Under the pieces are notes generated by a model that was not told the DNA's origin, searched no databases, and saw nothing but the letters and a program-made list of their open reading frames with translations. Of a DNA stretch of 64,000 nt, positions 28,215 to 36,305 are shown in pieces (the stretch's first letter is position 1; every line of letters starts with the position of its first letter). This stretch comes from a virus. Made by a program: the position numbers and the translations under genes. Location of the stretch: positions 1 through 64,000 of the IMG/VR virus record IMGVR_UViG_3300010354_000067; one strand, given 5' to 3'.

Positions 28215-29548
28215 TTACAAATAGCGGAAAAGAGATAATTTCCAAGTACCTCCTTGGTCAGACACCATCATATGCAACACATGTTGCCATTGGTTGTGGT
28301 GCAACACCACTTGATGGAAATGATCCAGCACCTTCACCATCTACATTGGCAGCAAAAACCAAACTTGATTTTGAGATGGCTCGTGTTCCAATTACATCAA
28401 AGGGGTTTGTTGATGATAACGGCACAACTAAGGTATCTTTTACTGCTGAGTTGCCACAAGAAAATAGATATGATATTACAGAAATAGGACTTTGGTCTGC
28501 TGGTAATAATAGTCTTGCAAAAAACTTTGACAGCAGGGTGGCATTTAATTTTTCTGAACCGTGGCAGGCACATAATACAGCAATTTCTGAAATTACTACT
28601 CCAGCACCTCTAGGAAGCAGCGGGAATATTACAACTTCCCTAAAATATTTTAGAGCATCAAGTAATAATACAATTTTTGCAGATGCTGATAGAAAAGCAC
28701 GACAAGAGGGACCAAGATTCCTTAACTCTAAGATATTTTTACGAGGAGATTCTTCTATAATTCAGGGTGCAACAGGGTCTTGGTCAGGAGATTCTCCAAC
28801 ATACTCTGTTACAAACAAGGTTGCTGCAACTGGAACTGCCACCCTTACTACCTCAACTGATCATTTACTTAATGTTGGAGATAGCATCATTGTTGATATT
28901 GCAGATGCAAATTTTGATGGAGTAAAGACTATTACTGCTAGGACAGACAACACTGTAAGTTTTGCTTCTGCCGCTACAGTAGGCTCCGCAGCAGCAAGCG
29001 GAACAATAGTAATGGAACTTTCTACCCATATTCACCTTAATGCAATTAACTTTGATATTTCTAGAAATTCACCATCAGACATTATTTCTGTAGCATTTAG
29101 CGTAATTAATAAGGATGCGCTAGCACCAGCGGTAGATCCAGATTATGTAAAGATTCTTATTGAGTTTTATAGAAACGAAATCTCAACAACATCTGGATAT
29201 GCTAAGGCAGAGATTTATGTTGATGGAGTAGATCTTGTGGATAATAGATATCAGGTAGTGGAGATTCCCATCTCTGATTTGATTACTAGCGCAGACTTTA
29301 GTTCAACACAGGCGAGGGTATGTAGAATCTTTGCCTCTGTTGTTTACACTGACAGCGGAGAGCAAATGACCTCGCCAATACACTATGTTGATCTAGAGGG
29401 AATTAGAATTGAAAACGTAAGCACACAAAATCCTTTGTATGGTCTTGTAGGCTATTCAATAGTAAGAACAACTGATGGTCAGCCATTATATAAGTATCAG
29501 AATACAAACAACTATGTAGAGTTCAGGTTCAATTTGGATGTGGGATAA
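28211..29548 (+). CDS. Minor tail / fibre protein
   Basis: 445 residues. The N-terminal 130 residues (ITNSGKEIISKYLLGQTPSY, THVAIGCGATPL, YDITEIGLWSAG) resemble the particle-attachment part of phage tail fibres, as in tail-collar families. A Thr/Ala-rich beta segment around 195-260 (TGTATLTTSTDHLLNVGDSI) is followed by another beta domain. It would be attached at the tail tip and project outward. The stop TAA and the following ATG overlap (TAATG). Confidence 0.65.
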   Translation: MITNSGKEIISKYLLGQTPSYATHVAIGCGATPLDGNDPAPSPSTLAAKTKLDFEMARVPITSKGFVDDNGTTKVSFTAELPQENRYDITEIGLWSAGNNSLAKNFDSRVAFNFSEPWQAHNTAISEITTPAPLGSSGNITTSLKYFRASSNNTIFADADRKARQEGPRFLNSKIFLRGDSSIIQGATGSWSGDSPTYSVTNKVAATGTATLTTSTDHLLNVGDSIIVDIADANFDGVKTITARTDNTVSFASAATVGSAAASGTIVMELSTHIHLNAINFDISRNSPSDIISVAFSVINKDALAPAVDPDYVKILIEFYRNEISTTSGYAKAEIYVDGVDLVDNRYQVVEIPISDLITSADFSSTQARVCRIFASVVYTDSGEQMTSPIHYVDLEGIRIENVSTQNPLYGLVGYSIVRTTDGQPLYKYQNTNNYVEFRFNLDVG

Positions 29549-30345
29549 TGCCAAAAATCATTATTCCTAGAGAAAATCTTCCAGAGATTGATATTTATAC
29601 TCAAAAATATAATGTCAGGTATAGAATTGTTTCTGAAAACCAAAATAATATTTCATACTGGTCGCCCATTTTTGAGGTAGATCCAGAAATAATTTTTTGG
29701 AGAGGAACAATTGATTCTCCAGGCTATATGTATTTAGAAAAACTTGGATCTTCTTTTGTAACCATTACTTGGGATTCTGTATCAATATATAAAGAGGTAG
29801 ATGAAGAACTTACAAATATAGGAGAACTTTCTGACTATGATCTGTGGATAAAGTGGGCGCAAAATGGTGGGGCAAATCCCAGTGACTGGATATACAAAGA
29901 AAGAATTTCTTCAACCTCTGTAAACATAAATATTCCCGCTACATACATTGACTCAACAGGAACATCAAGATCATCTATCAAATATATGTATGTAGAAATA
30001 TACAGACCAGGAAGACCAATTTTAAGATATGAACAAACCTACGAGTTTCCACAAAACTCAACAACTGTTGATATAACAAATAATTGGATTGATTTTGGTC
30101 AAGGGCATGGGTCAGCAACTGGAACTCCAGGCTTATATACTTCTACTACCCCAATCGGTGGACTAACTAGTGGAAATACCTATTACACTAGAACAATAAA
30201 CTACACAACAATAGCGCTATATCCAACAAAACAAGACTCGCTTGATGATACTAATAGAATTAATCTAACATCTACTGGATCTGGGGTTGGCTCATTTACT
30301 GGATTTCCATTTAGAATGTATGACTCAGTAATAACAACGCTCTGA
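29548..30345 (+). CDS. Tail structural protein
   Basis: 265 residues, entirely beta-like, with a fibronectin-type flavour in the first half (NVRYRIVSENQNNISYWSPI, then FVTITWDSVSIYK). Fn3-like domains are common in tail proteins. The second half contains Gly/Thr-rich turns. The function is inferred from its place between two fibre-like genes. Confidence 0.55.
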   Translation: MPKIIIPRENLPEIDIYTQKYNVRYRIVSENQNNISYWSPIFEVDPEIIFWRGTIDSPGYMYLEKLGSSFVTITWDSVSIYKEVDEELTNIGELSDYDLWIKWAQNGGANPSDWIYKERISSTSVNINIPATYIDSTGTSRSSIKYMYVEIYRPGRPILRYEQTYEFPQNSTTVDITNNWIDFGQGHGSATGTPGLYTSTTPIGGLTSGNTYYTRTINYTTIALYPTKQDSLDDTNRINLTSTGSGVGSFTGFPFRMYDSVITTL

Positions 30346-30351
30346 TATAAT
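30343..30351 (+). promoter_or_regulatory. Extended -10 promoter for the last fibre gene
   Basis: TGA then TATAAT overlapping the stop of the preceding gene. AAGGAG lies before ATG 30367. Confidence 0.6.
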
Positions 30352-30366
30352 TAACAAGGAGAAAAA

Positions 30367-30810
30367 ATGGCAAAAGTACCTTTACCAGATCGTGGGCAAC
30401 CATTAGACGTTACCTACATCTATCAAATTGCTAACGCTGTCAACGATCTTGCAGATACAATTTCAACAGCAACATATAACTACACAACTGTTGACACTAG
30501 GACTGTGGGAAAGCAAGACGTAAAGAATAATAATGCAAAGTTCTATGCTGGATATAAGGATGTTGTAACAGAAGAAACTGTTTCAGCAAACACCACAAAA
30601 ACTTGGGCAATTGATTTTGCATCAGACTTTAAGTACCCACCAATTGTAACTGCCAGTCCAGTAAATACTGGAACGAGCACGGTAGGAAATGACGTTACTG
30701 TTGCCATTACGTCTATCACAACAGCAAGAGTAGAGGGAATCGTTAGATTTAACTCCTCTGGATCTGTAAGCACATCTGTAAACATTATCGCCATTGGCAT
30801 ACCTGCATGA
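30367..30810 (+). CDS. Short tail fibre-like protein, possible H-type lectin C-terminus
   Basis: 147 residues. An N-terminal attachment helix (YIYQIANAVNDLADTIST) precedes a beta domain from about residue 60: KTWAIDFASDFKYPPIVTAS then a run of Thr/Val strands ending NIIAIGIPA. The FxYPPxVxxSP pattern resembles H-type lectin domains used for sugar binding. It closes the virion gene block. Confidence 0.55.
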   Translation: MAKVPLPDRGQPLDVTYIYQIANAVNDLADTISTATYNYTTVDTRTVGKQDVKNNNAKFYAGYKDVVTEETVSANTTKTWAIDFASDFKYPPIVTASPVNTGTSTVGNDVTVAITSITTARVEGIVRFNSSGSVSTSVNIIAIGIPA

Positions 30811-30816
30811 TATAAT
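30808..30816 (+). promoter_or_regulatory. Extended -10 promoter, leaderless type
   Basis: TGA then TATAAT, with 8 nt to ATG 30825. The TGA is also the stop codon of the fibre gene. Confidence 0.6.
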
Positions 30817-30824
30817 TAACCGCT

Positions 30825-31019
30825 ATGCTAGTGTGTAAAAGATGCAGCGGAAGAATATTTGTTGACAGCATGTACAATGCTGAAAATCATGTTGAAATAT
30901 TTTGCATAAATTGTGGTTTTAGAAAGTTTTATCACAACTGGCAGCCAGATGATAGGGAGGCGTTATGGTTTCTAGCGGCAGAGAAGATCAGGGCAAAGAG
31001 ATCAATCTCTCCGTTATAA
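30825..31019 (+). CDS. Zinc-ribbon protein
   Basis: 64 residues with two Cys pairs (CKRCSG near 4-7 and CINCGF near 27-30) that would bind one zinc ion. No ribosome site; the -10 ends 8 nt upstream. It overlaps the following gene by 55 nt in another frame. A nucleic-acid-binding or regulatory role is possible; position marks the start of the early/replication block. Confidence 0.65.
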   Translation: MLVCKRCSGRIFVDSMYNAENHVEIFCINCGFRKFYHNWQPDDREALWFLAAEKIRAKRSISPL

Positions 31020-31507
31020 AGCGACCCAGACGCAAGGTTTGGTTTTTAAATGGAGATCTTGTTCGTGTAGAGCATACTAGTCGTGCAGCAGGAATCGTAA
31101 CCCTATATAATCTTACTCAGGATAGAAGAGAAACTACCACAGTAATAGATTTTAAAAAGAAAAGGAAGCGTGCTTTTACAGTTAAAGAAACAGCACAACT
31201 GCTGAACTGCCATAGAAAGCATATTCCAAGACTAGTAAAAAGAGGCATCATTCCAGATCCAGTGGGGGAACTTCCAAATGGAGAAAGAGCCTTTCACCAC
31301 TTGTCATATTACTCAGAAGACGTTATAATGGAAGCACGCAAGGCTATGTCTCAAATACACCATGGCGCTGCTCGTAAGGATGGTCTTATTACTAATAACA
31401 AGACTCCTACTGAGCAGGAGTTGCGTTATGCAATGGGAGATGGTATCCTGTTGTATACGAAAACCGAAGACGGTAGATTCGTACCAATTTTCAACGAAAC
31501 CATCTAG
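30965..31507 (+). CDS. MerR/HTH_17-type DNA-binding protein
   Basis: 180 residues. A small beta domain (KVWFLNGDLVRVEHTSRAAG) occupies about 25-60, and a winged helix of the excisionase/MerR type about 72-125: RAFTVKETAQLLNCHRKHIP then RLVKRGIIPDPV. Good GGGAGG site before ATG 30965. It is likely a transcriptional regulator or replication-associated DNA binder at the start of the early region; there is no integrase nearby, so excisionase function is unlikely. Confidence 0.7.
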   Translation: MVSSGREDQGKEINLSVIKRPRRKVWFLNGDLVRVEHTSRAAGIVTLYNLTQDRRETTTVIDFKKKRKRAFTVKETAQLLNCHRKHIPRLVKRGIIPDPVGELPNGERAFHHLSYYSEDVIMEARKAMSQIHHGAARKDGLITNNKTPTEQELRYAMGDGILLYTKTEDGRFVPIFNETI

Positions 31508-31521
31508 CGAAAGGATCGTAC

Positions 31522-31719
31522 ATGGAACCTACTAAGGTTCAGTGGTCCCTTGGATACACACTCAATACAGGTAATTTTCAGTCACTTAGGCTGGATTGTC
31601 AAGTAAATGATTTTGTGCGCGAGGGAGAATCAACTAAGGATGCATCAGATAGGATCTATGCATTTGTAGAGCAGCAACTAATTGAGAAGTTAAACGAGGC
31701 CAAGGAGGAACTGGCATGA
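31522..31719 (+). CDS. Small conserved-looking protein of unknown function
   Basis: 65 residues; the beta N-terminal half (VQWSLGYTLNTGNFQSLRLD) is followed by an amphipathic helix rich in Glu/Lys. A GAAAGG site precedes ATG 31522. It overlaps the next gene by 4 nt (ATGA). Similar small proteins occur beside helicase genes in actinophages as far as I recall. Confidence 0.65.
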   Translation: MEPTKVQWSLGYTLNTGNFQSLRLDCQVNDFVREGESTKDASDRIYAFVEQQLIEKLNEAKEELA

Positions 31720-31925
31720 AGAAGAATCACGCATATCTAGCATGGGGTGAGTCCCCCTTTGTAGTCTGCTCATGGGGAGAGACACCAGGCAAGGCTCTAA
31801 GGAAGTTGGGTCGCCTAATTGATCAGCAGGTTAAGGAAGACGAAAGTGTAATTGTGCTTAGCACAAATTGTCACTATGATGAGGATGGCGTTTTTAACGC
31901 AAACGCAACTCTGTCAAGGTTTTAG
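31716..31925 (+). CDS. Small protein of unknown function
   Basis: 69 residues with WGESPFVVCSWGETPGKALR, in which WGE(S/T)P is repeated, and a C-terminal beta segment. AAGGAGG lies upstream inside the previous gene. Part of the helicase operon; function not recognised. Confidence 0.6.
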   Translation: MKKNHAYLAWGESPFVVCSWGETPGKALRKLGRLIDQQVKEDESVIVLSTNCHYDEDGVFNANATLSRF

Positions 31926-31927
31926 TC

Positions 31928-32248
31928 ATGGCTGATCGCAAGGAAAGGTTTGCGATTCTAAGTAGATTTGAAAAGCATTACAAGATGAGCGGCCTGCCAC
32001 CCACAATGATTAACAAGTACAATGAACAGTGGGCGGCAGACGCTCTGATTGAATCGTTTTCTCTAGACGAAATCTATGAGGCTATGGAATACTACTTTCA
32101 AATTAATCCACGCCCGTCGTGGAAGGGATTTGCAAACAATGTAGATCGTCTGCTACAATCCAAGGCAGATAAAGAAGAAGATATGAGGCTGCGTGCTGAG
32201 AGGCGTGCAATGGCAAAGGAGTGGTTGAGTGAGCAATCTAGAGGCTAA
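31928..32248 (+). CDS. Putative helicase-loader-like protein
   Basis: 106 residues, all helical: ERFAILSRFEKHYKMSGLPP, then a C-terminal Lys/Arg/Glu-rich helix (LQSKADKEEDMRLRAERRAM). It directly precedes and overlaps the DnaB-type helicase gene, the usual site of helicase loaders in phages. No Walker motif is present, so it would be a non-ATPase loader such as those with only a DnaB-binding domain. The assignment rests on position and helical content. Confidence 0.4.
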   Translation: MADRKERFAILSRFEKHYKMSGLPPTMINKYNEQWAADALIESFSLDEIYEAMEYYFQINPRPSWKGFANNVDRLLQSKADKEEDMRLRAERRAMAKEWLSEQSRG

Positions 32249-33443
32249 GACAATTTCTGCTGTACTGAATGATAAGCAGGTACACGTTCTTCTACAGGCA
32301 AACGTAGACACTCTTCTTAGGACACATGGAGATATCTGGGAGTTTGTTCGTGAATATTATGAACAGAATTCAACCGTTCCCCCAGTAGATCTTGTAACCA
32401 AAAAGTTCTCAGACTTTGATTATGACAACGATACTGGTGCAACAAAGTACCATCTTGAAGAGTTACGCTCAGACTATCTCAATGACAGTCTAAAAATGAT
32501 TCTTAGGTCTGCTGCTACAAATATGCAAGAGGGTAGAACTGCGGAGGCATTGGATGGACTTATTGTAGAAACAGCAAATGTCAAGCGCATTACATCGTCA
32601 GTAAGAGATCTAGACGTATCAGATATTGATAGTGCTGTCGCTCACTTTGAGAATATCAGAAAGATGCAGGAGGCAGGAACACATGGAATCTACACAGGAC
32701 TCGCAGGATTTGACAACTATCTACCTGCGGGAATTACGCCAGGTCAGTTGGGCGTCCTTCTGGCTTATCCTGCTATTGGTAAGTCTTGGATGGCTCTTTA
32801 TCTCGCTGTTCAGGCTTGGAAGAATGGCAAGTCGCCGCTCATCGTATCACTGGAAATGACTGAGGCAGAGGTTCGTAATAGAATTTATGCAATCATTGGT
32901 CAGGGTATGTGGAGTCATAGAAAGTTGTCCTCTGGTCAAGTAGAAATTGACATGTTCAAGAAGTGGGCAGAGAAGACTTTTGATGGCAAGCCAAGCATTA
33001 ATATTATCTCTAACGACGGAATTGGTGAGGTGTCTCCTAGTGTTCTCAGAGGAAAGATTGATCAGTATAAGCCTGATATTGTTTTCGTTGATTATCTTAA
33101 TCTAATGACCAGCAATACTCGTACAGAAAGTGAAGTGGTTAAGATGAAGAATCTTAGTCGTGAACTTAAGTTGCTGGCTATTGGAGAGCAGATTCCTATT
33201 GTGGCTATCTCATCTGCCACCCCAGACGATGTTACGGACATGAATAGTGTGCCAACGCTTGGACAGACCTCTTGGTCACGACAGATTGCCTATGATGCTG
33301 ACTGGCTGCTTGCACTAGGTCGTGCCCCAAACAGCGACGTTCTTGAGGCGGTATTTAGAAAGAACCGCAACGGATTCCTTGGAGAATTTATGGTTCAGGT
33401 AGATTTTGATAGTGGTCGTTTTATTTACAAAGATTTTGAGTAA
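32229..33443 (+). CDS. Replicative DNA helicase (DnaB/RecA-fold)
   Basis: 404 residues; GTG start overlapping the previous gene. N-terminal helical domain to about 140, then the RecA fold: a Walker A variant near 176-185 (AYPAIGKSW instead of GxxGxGK[ST]), SLEMTEAEVRNR typical of DnaB helicases near 205-217, Walker B VFVDYLNLM near 283, and the FRKNRNG arginine-finger region near 376. It unwinds the fork for the DnaE-type polymerase encoded at 36.3 kb. Confidence 0.87.
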   Translation: MSNLEAKTISAVLNDKQVHVLLQANVDTLLRTHGDIWEFVREYYEQNSTVPPVDLVTKKFSDFDYDNDTGATKYHLEELRSDYLNDSLKMILRSAATNMQEGRTAEALDGLIVETANVKRITSSVRDLDVSDIDSAVAHFENIRKMQEAGTHGIYTGLAGFDNYLPAGITPGQLGVLLAYPAIGKSWMALYLAVQAWKNGKSPLIVSLEMTEAEVRNRIYAIIGQGMWSHRKLSSGQVEIDMFKKWAEKTFDGKPSINIISNDGIGEVSPSVLRGKIDQYKPDIVFVDYLNLMTSNTRTESEVVKMKNLSRELKLLAIGEQIPIVAISSATPDDVTDMNSVPTLGQTSWSRQIAYDADWLLALGRAPNSDVLEAVFRKNRNGFLGEFMVQVDFDSGRFIYKDFE

Positions 33444-33447
33444 CTTG

Positions 33448-33475
33448 TTGCAAAAATACAAAGTAATGGTACAAT
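33448..33475 (+). promoter_or_regulatory. Promoter giving a leaderless transcript inside the replication block
   Basis: TTGCAA, 16-nt spacer, TGG-TACAAT, then 6 nt to ATG 33482. Confidence 0.6.
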
Positions 33476-33481
33476 GATATT

Positions 33482-33760
33482 ATGACTACACATAATCTAG
33501 TTACACTAAGCAGCACAGAAGATACACTTCTTTCTCCAAACGGGGTACATTCTGGAGTAAATATTTCAATTCAGAATGTAAACGCATCTGGATACATCTA
33601 TCTTGGCGGAGAGGGAGTAACAACGTCAGACTATGGATTTAGGCTTGCTGTAGGCAACGCTATTTCTTTTGAACTTGATGCACTTGATTCTATCTATGCA
33701 GTATCTCAAACTAACGGACTGTATGCTGCTGTTATTATTACAACTTTGGCTGAATTATAA
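33482..33760 (+). CDS. Structural-looking beta protein
   Basis: 92 residues, beta-rich and Gly/Ser/Thr-rich: VNISIQNVNASGYIYLGGEG and FRLAVGNAISFELDALDSIY. It has the composition of a virion decoration or fibre component, not an enzyme. No ribosome site; leaderless promoter. The stop overlaps the next ATG (TAATG), so the two proteins are made together. Its position between helicase and primase is unexpected. Confidence 0.6.
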   Translation: MTTHNLVTLSSTEDTLLSPNGVHSGVNISIQNVNASGYIYLGGEGVTTSDYGFRLAVGNAISFELDALDSIYAVSQTNGLYAAVIITTLAEL

Positions 33761-34281
33761 TGATTAGATTTGATAATCCACAGGCTGGCAATACGCTACT
33801 GCCCTCCACTTTTGGGGCATACTATGGAGCATTCTATAGTAGCGTGGATCAATCATTGGCAGCCAATACAGCGGGGGCAATGAAATTTGAAAACACTCAA
33901 CTATCAAATGGTATTTCAATTACTAATAATGCTCTAGGATTTCCAACAAGAATTACATTTGATAATATAGGAATATATAATATTGCTTTTTCTGCACAGT
34001 TGCATAATACTGGTGGAGGAGGCTCTGGAACAATTGTAGATATTTGGTTAAAGCATAATGATCAGACAGAGCCAGATACAAATACTAGAACTACTGTAAA
34101 TACAAATAGCCCATATATTGTTGCGGCTTGGAACTTTTTTGTAGAAGTAGATACTTTGCCACAGTGGTTTGAAATCTTCTGGCAGACAGAAAATGCTAAT
34201 ATTCGTCTAGAACAACTAGGGGCTAGTGGTAATATGCCAGCAACGCCATCTATTATTCTAACAGCAAATCAAGTTGGATAA
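33760..34281 (+). CDS. Jelly-roll (C1q/TNF-like) structural protein
   Basis: 173 residues. From about residue 22 the pattern AFYSSVDQSLAANTAGAMKF, ITFDNIGIYNIAFSAQLHNT, IVDIWLKHN, and a final TPSIILTANQVG resembles the TNF/C1q-like trimeric jelly roll found in phage head fibres and decoration proteins. Coupled to the preceding gene by TAATG. Probably a virion surface protein, encoded away from the structural block and with its own promoter. Confidence 0.6.
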   Translation: MIRFDNPQAGNTLLPSTFGAYYGAFYSSVDQSLAANTAGAMKFENTQLSNGISITNNALGFPTRITFDNIGIYNIAFSAQLHNTGGGGSGTIVDIWLKHNDQTEPDTNTRTTVNTNSPYIVAAWNFFVEVDTLPQWFEIFWQTENANIRLEQLGASGNMPATPSIILTANQVG

Positions 34282-34284
34282 TAC

Positions 34285-34293
34285 TGATATAAT
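34285..34293 (+). promoter_or_regulatory. Extended -10 promoter, leaderless type
   Basis: TGA then TATAAT, followed by 6 nt and ATG 34300. No -35 match. Confidence 0.6.
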
Positions 34294-34299
34294 TTATGC

Positions 34300-34638
34300 A
34301 TGAACAACTTCATACATAAATCAATCAAACGTTTTTATTTAGACGGACAGATTCATGATGATGCGTTCATACCTCGCTTGCGCGAAGAATACATAAAAAT
34401 ATTAGAAACACAAATGAAGTTACAGGGCTATGCCCCACGACTTGACATTGACCCAGATTTTACAATAGAATATACAGGAAAATACTACGAATTTAAATTA
34501 TCAGTTTACGGTACTTTTGTAGGGAAAAGGAATGCAGAATGTCTAAGAGGAATCGACAAGAACAAACCAATATTTATACCCCAGAACAAGTTAGGCGAGT
34601 CGTCCTTGGATCAGGAATACAGATCGAATCAGAAGTAG
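34300..34638 (+). CDS. Protein of unknown function upstream of primase
   Basis: 112 residues. The core GYAPRLDIDPDFTIEY then YYEFKLSVYGTFVGKR looks like a conserved domain seen near actinophage primases, ending about residue 85. The last 30 residues overlap the primase gene by 100 nt in another frame, and may be a neutral extension. Leaderless promoter upstream. Confidence 0.6.
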   Translation: MNNFIHKSIKRFYLDGQIHDDAFIPRLREEYIKILETQMKLQGYAPRLDIDPDFTIEYTGKYYEFKLSVYGTFVGKRNAECLRGIDKNKPIFIPQNKLGESSLDQEYRSNQK

Positions 34639-35483
34639 ACTCTGACTATATTGTATTCTGCCCATTTCACAATAACTATCGTACTCCAGCAGGAGAGGTT
34701 TCAAAAGAAAGAGGAACCTTCTTTTGTTTTTCCTGTCAAACCTCAAAGTCTCTTGTTGAATTCGTAATGTTTGTAACGAGAAAGTCATACTTTGAGAGCA
34801 TCAGGCTCATTGAGTCTTTTGAAACAGAGTCAAATATCCTTGACATTATTGATAATACCCTAGTAAAAACTAATGACTTTAAGCCGTTTGATGAACTTCT
34901 TATTAGAAGGTTGCATCAGCAAGCGCTTGATTCCCCTAGGGCTATGCGGTACTTTGAGGGACGTAGGATATCGGAAAATTCAATTAAGACATATCTATTG
35001 GGATATTCAAATAATCAAGATATGGTAATTGTCCCAATGTATGATCCAAGCGGGAAAATCTGTGTTGGCTTTGTTGCAAGGTCTGTAGAGGGTAAAGAGT
35101 TCAAGAATACCCCAGGACTTCCAAAATCTAAGATTCTTTTTAATCTTAGTCGTGCAAAGCAATATAATTCTGTCTATGTTGTAGAATCATCCTTTGATGC
35201 AATTAGGCTCAATCAAAATGGTGTAGCCGCTGTTGCTACACTAGGAGCAAATGTATCAAGAAATCAGACCGACCTCTTGACAAAATACTTCAATGATGTT
35301 ATAGTTGTCGGAGACAATGATGATGCTGGAAAAGAGATGCAGGGCAAGATCCTAGATCGCTTAGGCAATCGTGCTACACTTATCGGTATTCCAAGCAGAT
35401 TCAAGGATATCGGAGATATGTCAGATTCTGATATCCAAGAGTTAGTAAAAAGAATAAAAGATCCACTATTAAACTACATTTAG
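34539..35483 (+). CDS. DNA primase (DnaG type: CHC2 zinc finger and TOPRIM)
   Basis: 314 residues. Zinc-binding motif at about 42-66 (FCPFHNNY ... GTFFCFSCQ: C, H, then CxxC), a helical core with RALFEG-like RYFEGRRISENSIKTY near 147-162, and TOPRIM near 210-275: VVESSFDA with the catalytic Glu, VAATLG, and VVGDNDDAGKEMQ. It makes RNA primers for the lagging strand. It lacks the C-terminal helicase-binding domain of cellular DnaG. AAAGGAA site before ATG 34539. Confidence 0.87.
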   Translation: MSKRNRQEQTNIYTPEQVRRVVLGSGIQIESEVDSDYIVFCPFHNNYRTPAGEVSKERGTFFCFSCQTSKSLVEFVMFVTRKSYFESIRLIESFETESNILDIIDNTLVKTNDFKPFDELLIRRLHQQALDSPRAMRYFEGRRISENSIKTYLLGYSNNQDMVIVPMYDPSGKICVGFVARSVEGKEFKNTPGLPKSKILFNLSRAKQYNSVYVVESSFDAIRLNQNGVAAVATLGANVSRNQTDLLTKYFNDVIVVGDNDDAGKEMQGKILDRLGNRATLIGIPSRFKDIGDMSDSDIQELVKRIKDPLLNYI

Positions 35484-35491
35484 GAGATATC

Positions 35492-36172
35492 ATGGGAATT
35501 ATGAAGGGACTAAAGGCCATGGAACAGGCCATTGACAAGCCCCGTGCAACAGATAACAGCGGAGGCATGAAGGTTCGCTGGGTTAAGATTGACGATGGTC
35601 AGTCAGCAAAGGTTCGTTTTGTAAATGAACTTGACTCTGATTCACCAAACTATAGCGAGGATCGTGACCTTGCTATCGTTGTTTCAGAGCATACAAATCC
35701 AAAGGATTACAAGCGTAAGGCTGTTTGTACAATGGATAGCGAGGGACGTTGCTACGGATGTGAGATGGCTCGCAAGGAAACAATGGAAGATCGCAAGCGC
35801 GGTGGATCGTGGCGACCACGACTGCGCTTCTACACCAACCTTTTGGTTGATGACGGCATTGAAGAGCCATACGTTGCAGTATGGTCACAGGGTGTAGGCA
35901 AGCAGTCTGCATTCAATAACATTCGTGAGTACGCCTTGGAGACTGGAAGCATCAGTAACCTTGCGTGGAAGTTGAAGCGTCAGGGCACAGGCACTGATAC
36001 AACGTATGTTCTTCTTCCAAGTGCTCCCGATAAGGAGCCATTTGAGTGGAATGGTGTTGAGCCATTCAATCTTGAGAAGGTAGTTCGTGAACTGCCATAT
36101 GCAGAGCAGGAGTCATTCTACCTTGGCTTTGATGGTCCAGTAGGTTCTACCACATCAAATATTGATTGGTAA
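35492..36172 (+). CDS. gp32-like single-stranded DNA-binding protein
   Basis: 226 residues. The core resembles the T4 gp32 OB fold: WVKIDDGQSAKVRFVNELD, a zinc-type Cys cluster (VCTMDSEGRCYGCEMARK, about 73-90), LRFYTNLLVDDG and the YVAVWSQG segment. The C-terminus is acidic. It would coat ssDNA and contact the helicase, primase and polymerase encoded around it. AGGAGAT site before the ATG. Confidence 0.75.
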   Translation: MGIMKGLKAMEQAIDKPRATDNSGGMKVRWVKIDDGQSAKVRFVNELDSDSPNYSEDRDLAIVVSEHTNPKDYKRKAVCTMDSEGRCYGCEMARKETMEDRKRGGSWRPRLRFYTNLLVDDGIEEPYVAVWSQGVGKQSAFNNIREYALETGSISNLAWKLKRQGTGTDTTYVLLPSAPDKEPFEWNGVEPFNLEKVVRELPYAEQESFYLGFDGPVGSTTSNIDW

Positions 36173-36179
36173 TTAGACT

Positions 36180-36290
36180 GGTGGGGGAGGGTACGCGATT
36201 CGTGTATGGTATTTCGTGTAATAACTTAGGATGGTTGTAGTTAGTCGGCTGAGTTACGGTTGAGATTCCTACAGAAGTCCCTCCCCCACC
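36180..36290 (+). ncRNA. Long-range paired RNA element or complex terminator
   Basis: GGTGGGGGAGGG at 36180-36191 is perfectly complementary to CCCTCCCCCACC at 36279-36290, enclosing 87 nt. Inside are a 6-bp hairpin (TACGCG/CGTGTA, 36192-36206, one G-U) next to the main stem and a second helix TTGTAG/CTACAG (36235-36240 with 36269-36274). The direct repeat CGTGTA (36201, 36215) allows an alternative pairing. It lies between the ssDNA-binding protein and polymerase genes, so it may be a terminator, a regulatory leader or a separate RNA. Confidence 0.5.
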
Positions 36291-36305
36291 TTATTAGAAA
36301 GGATT

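Noticed and set aside
30965-31507. Excisionase and temperate lifestyle
   Set aside because: The HTH resembles excisionases, but no integrase, attachment site or immunity repressor is visible.
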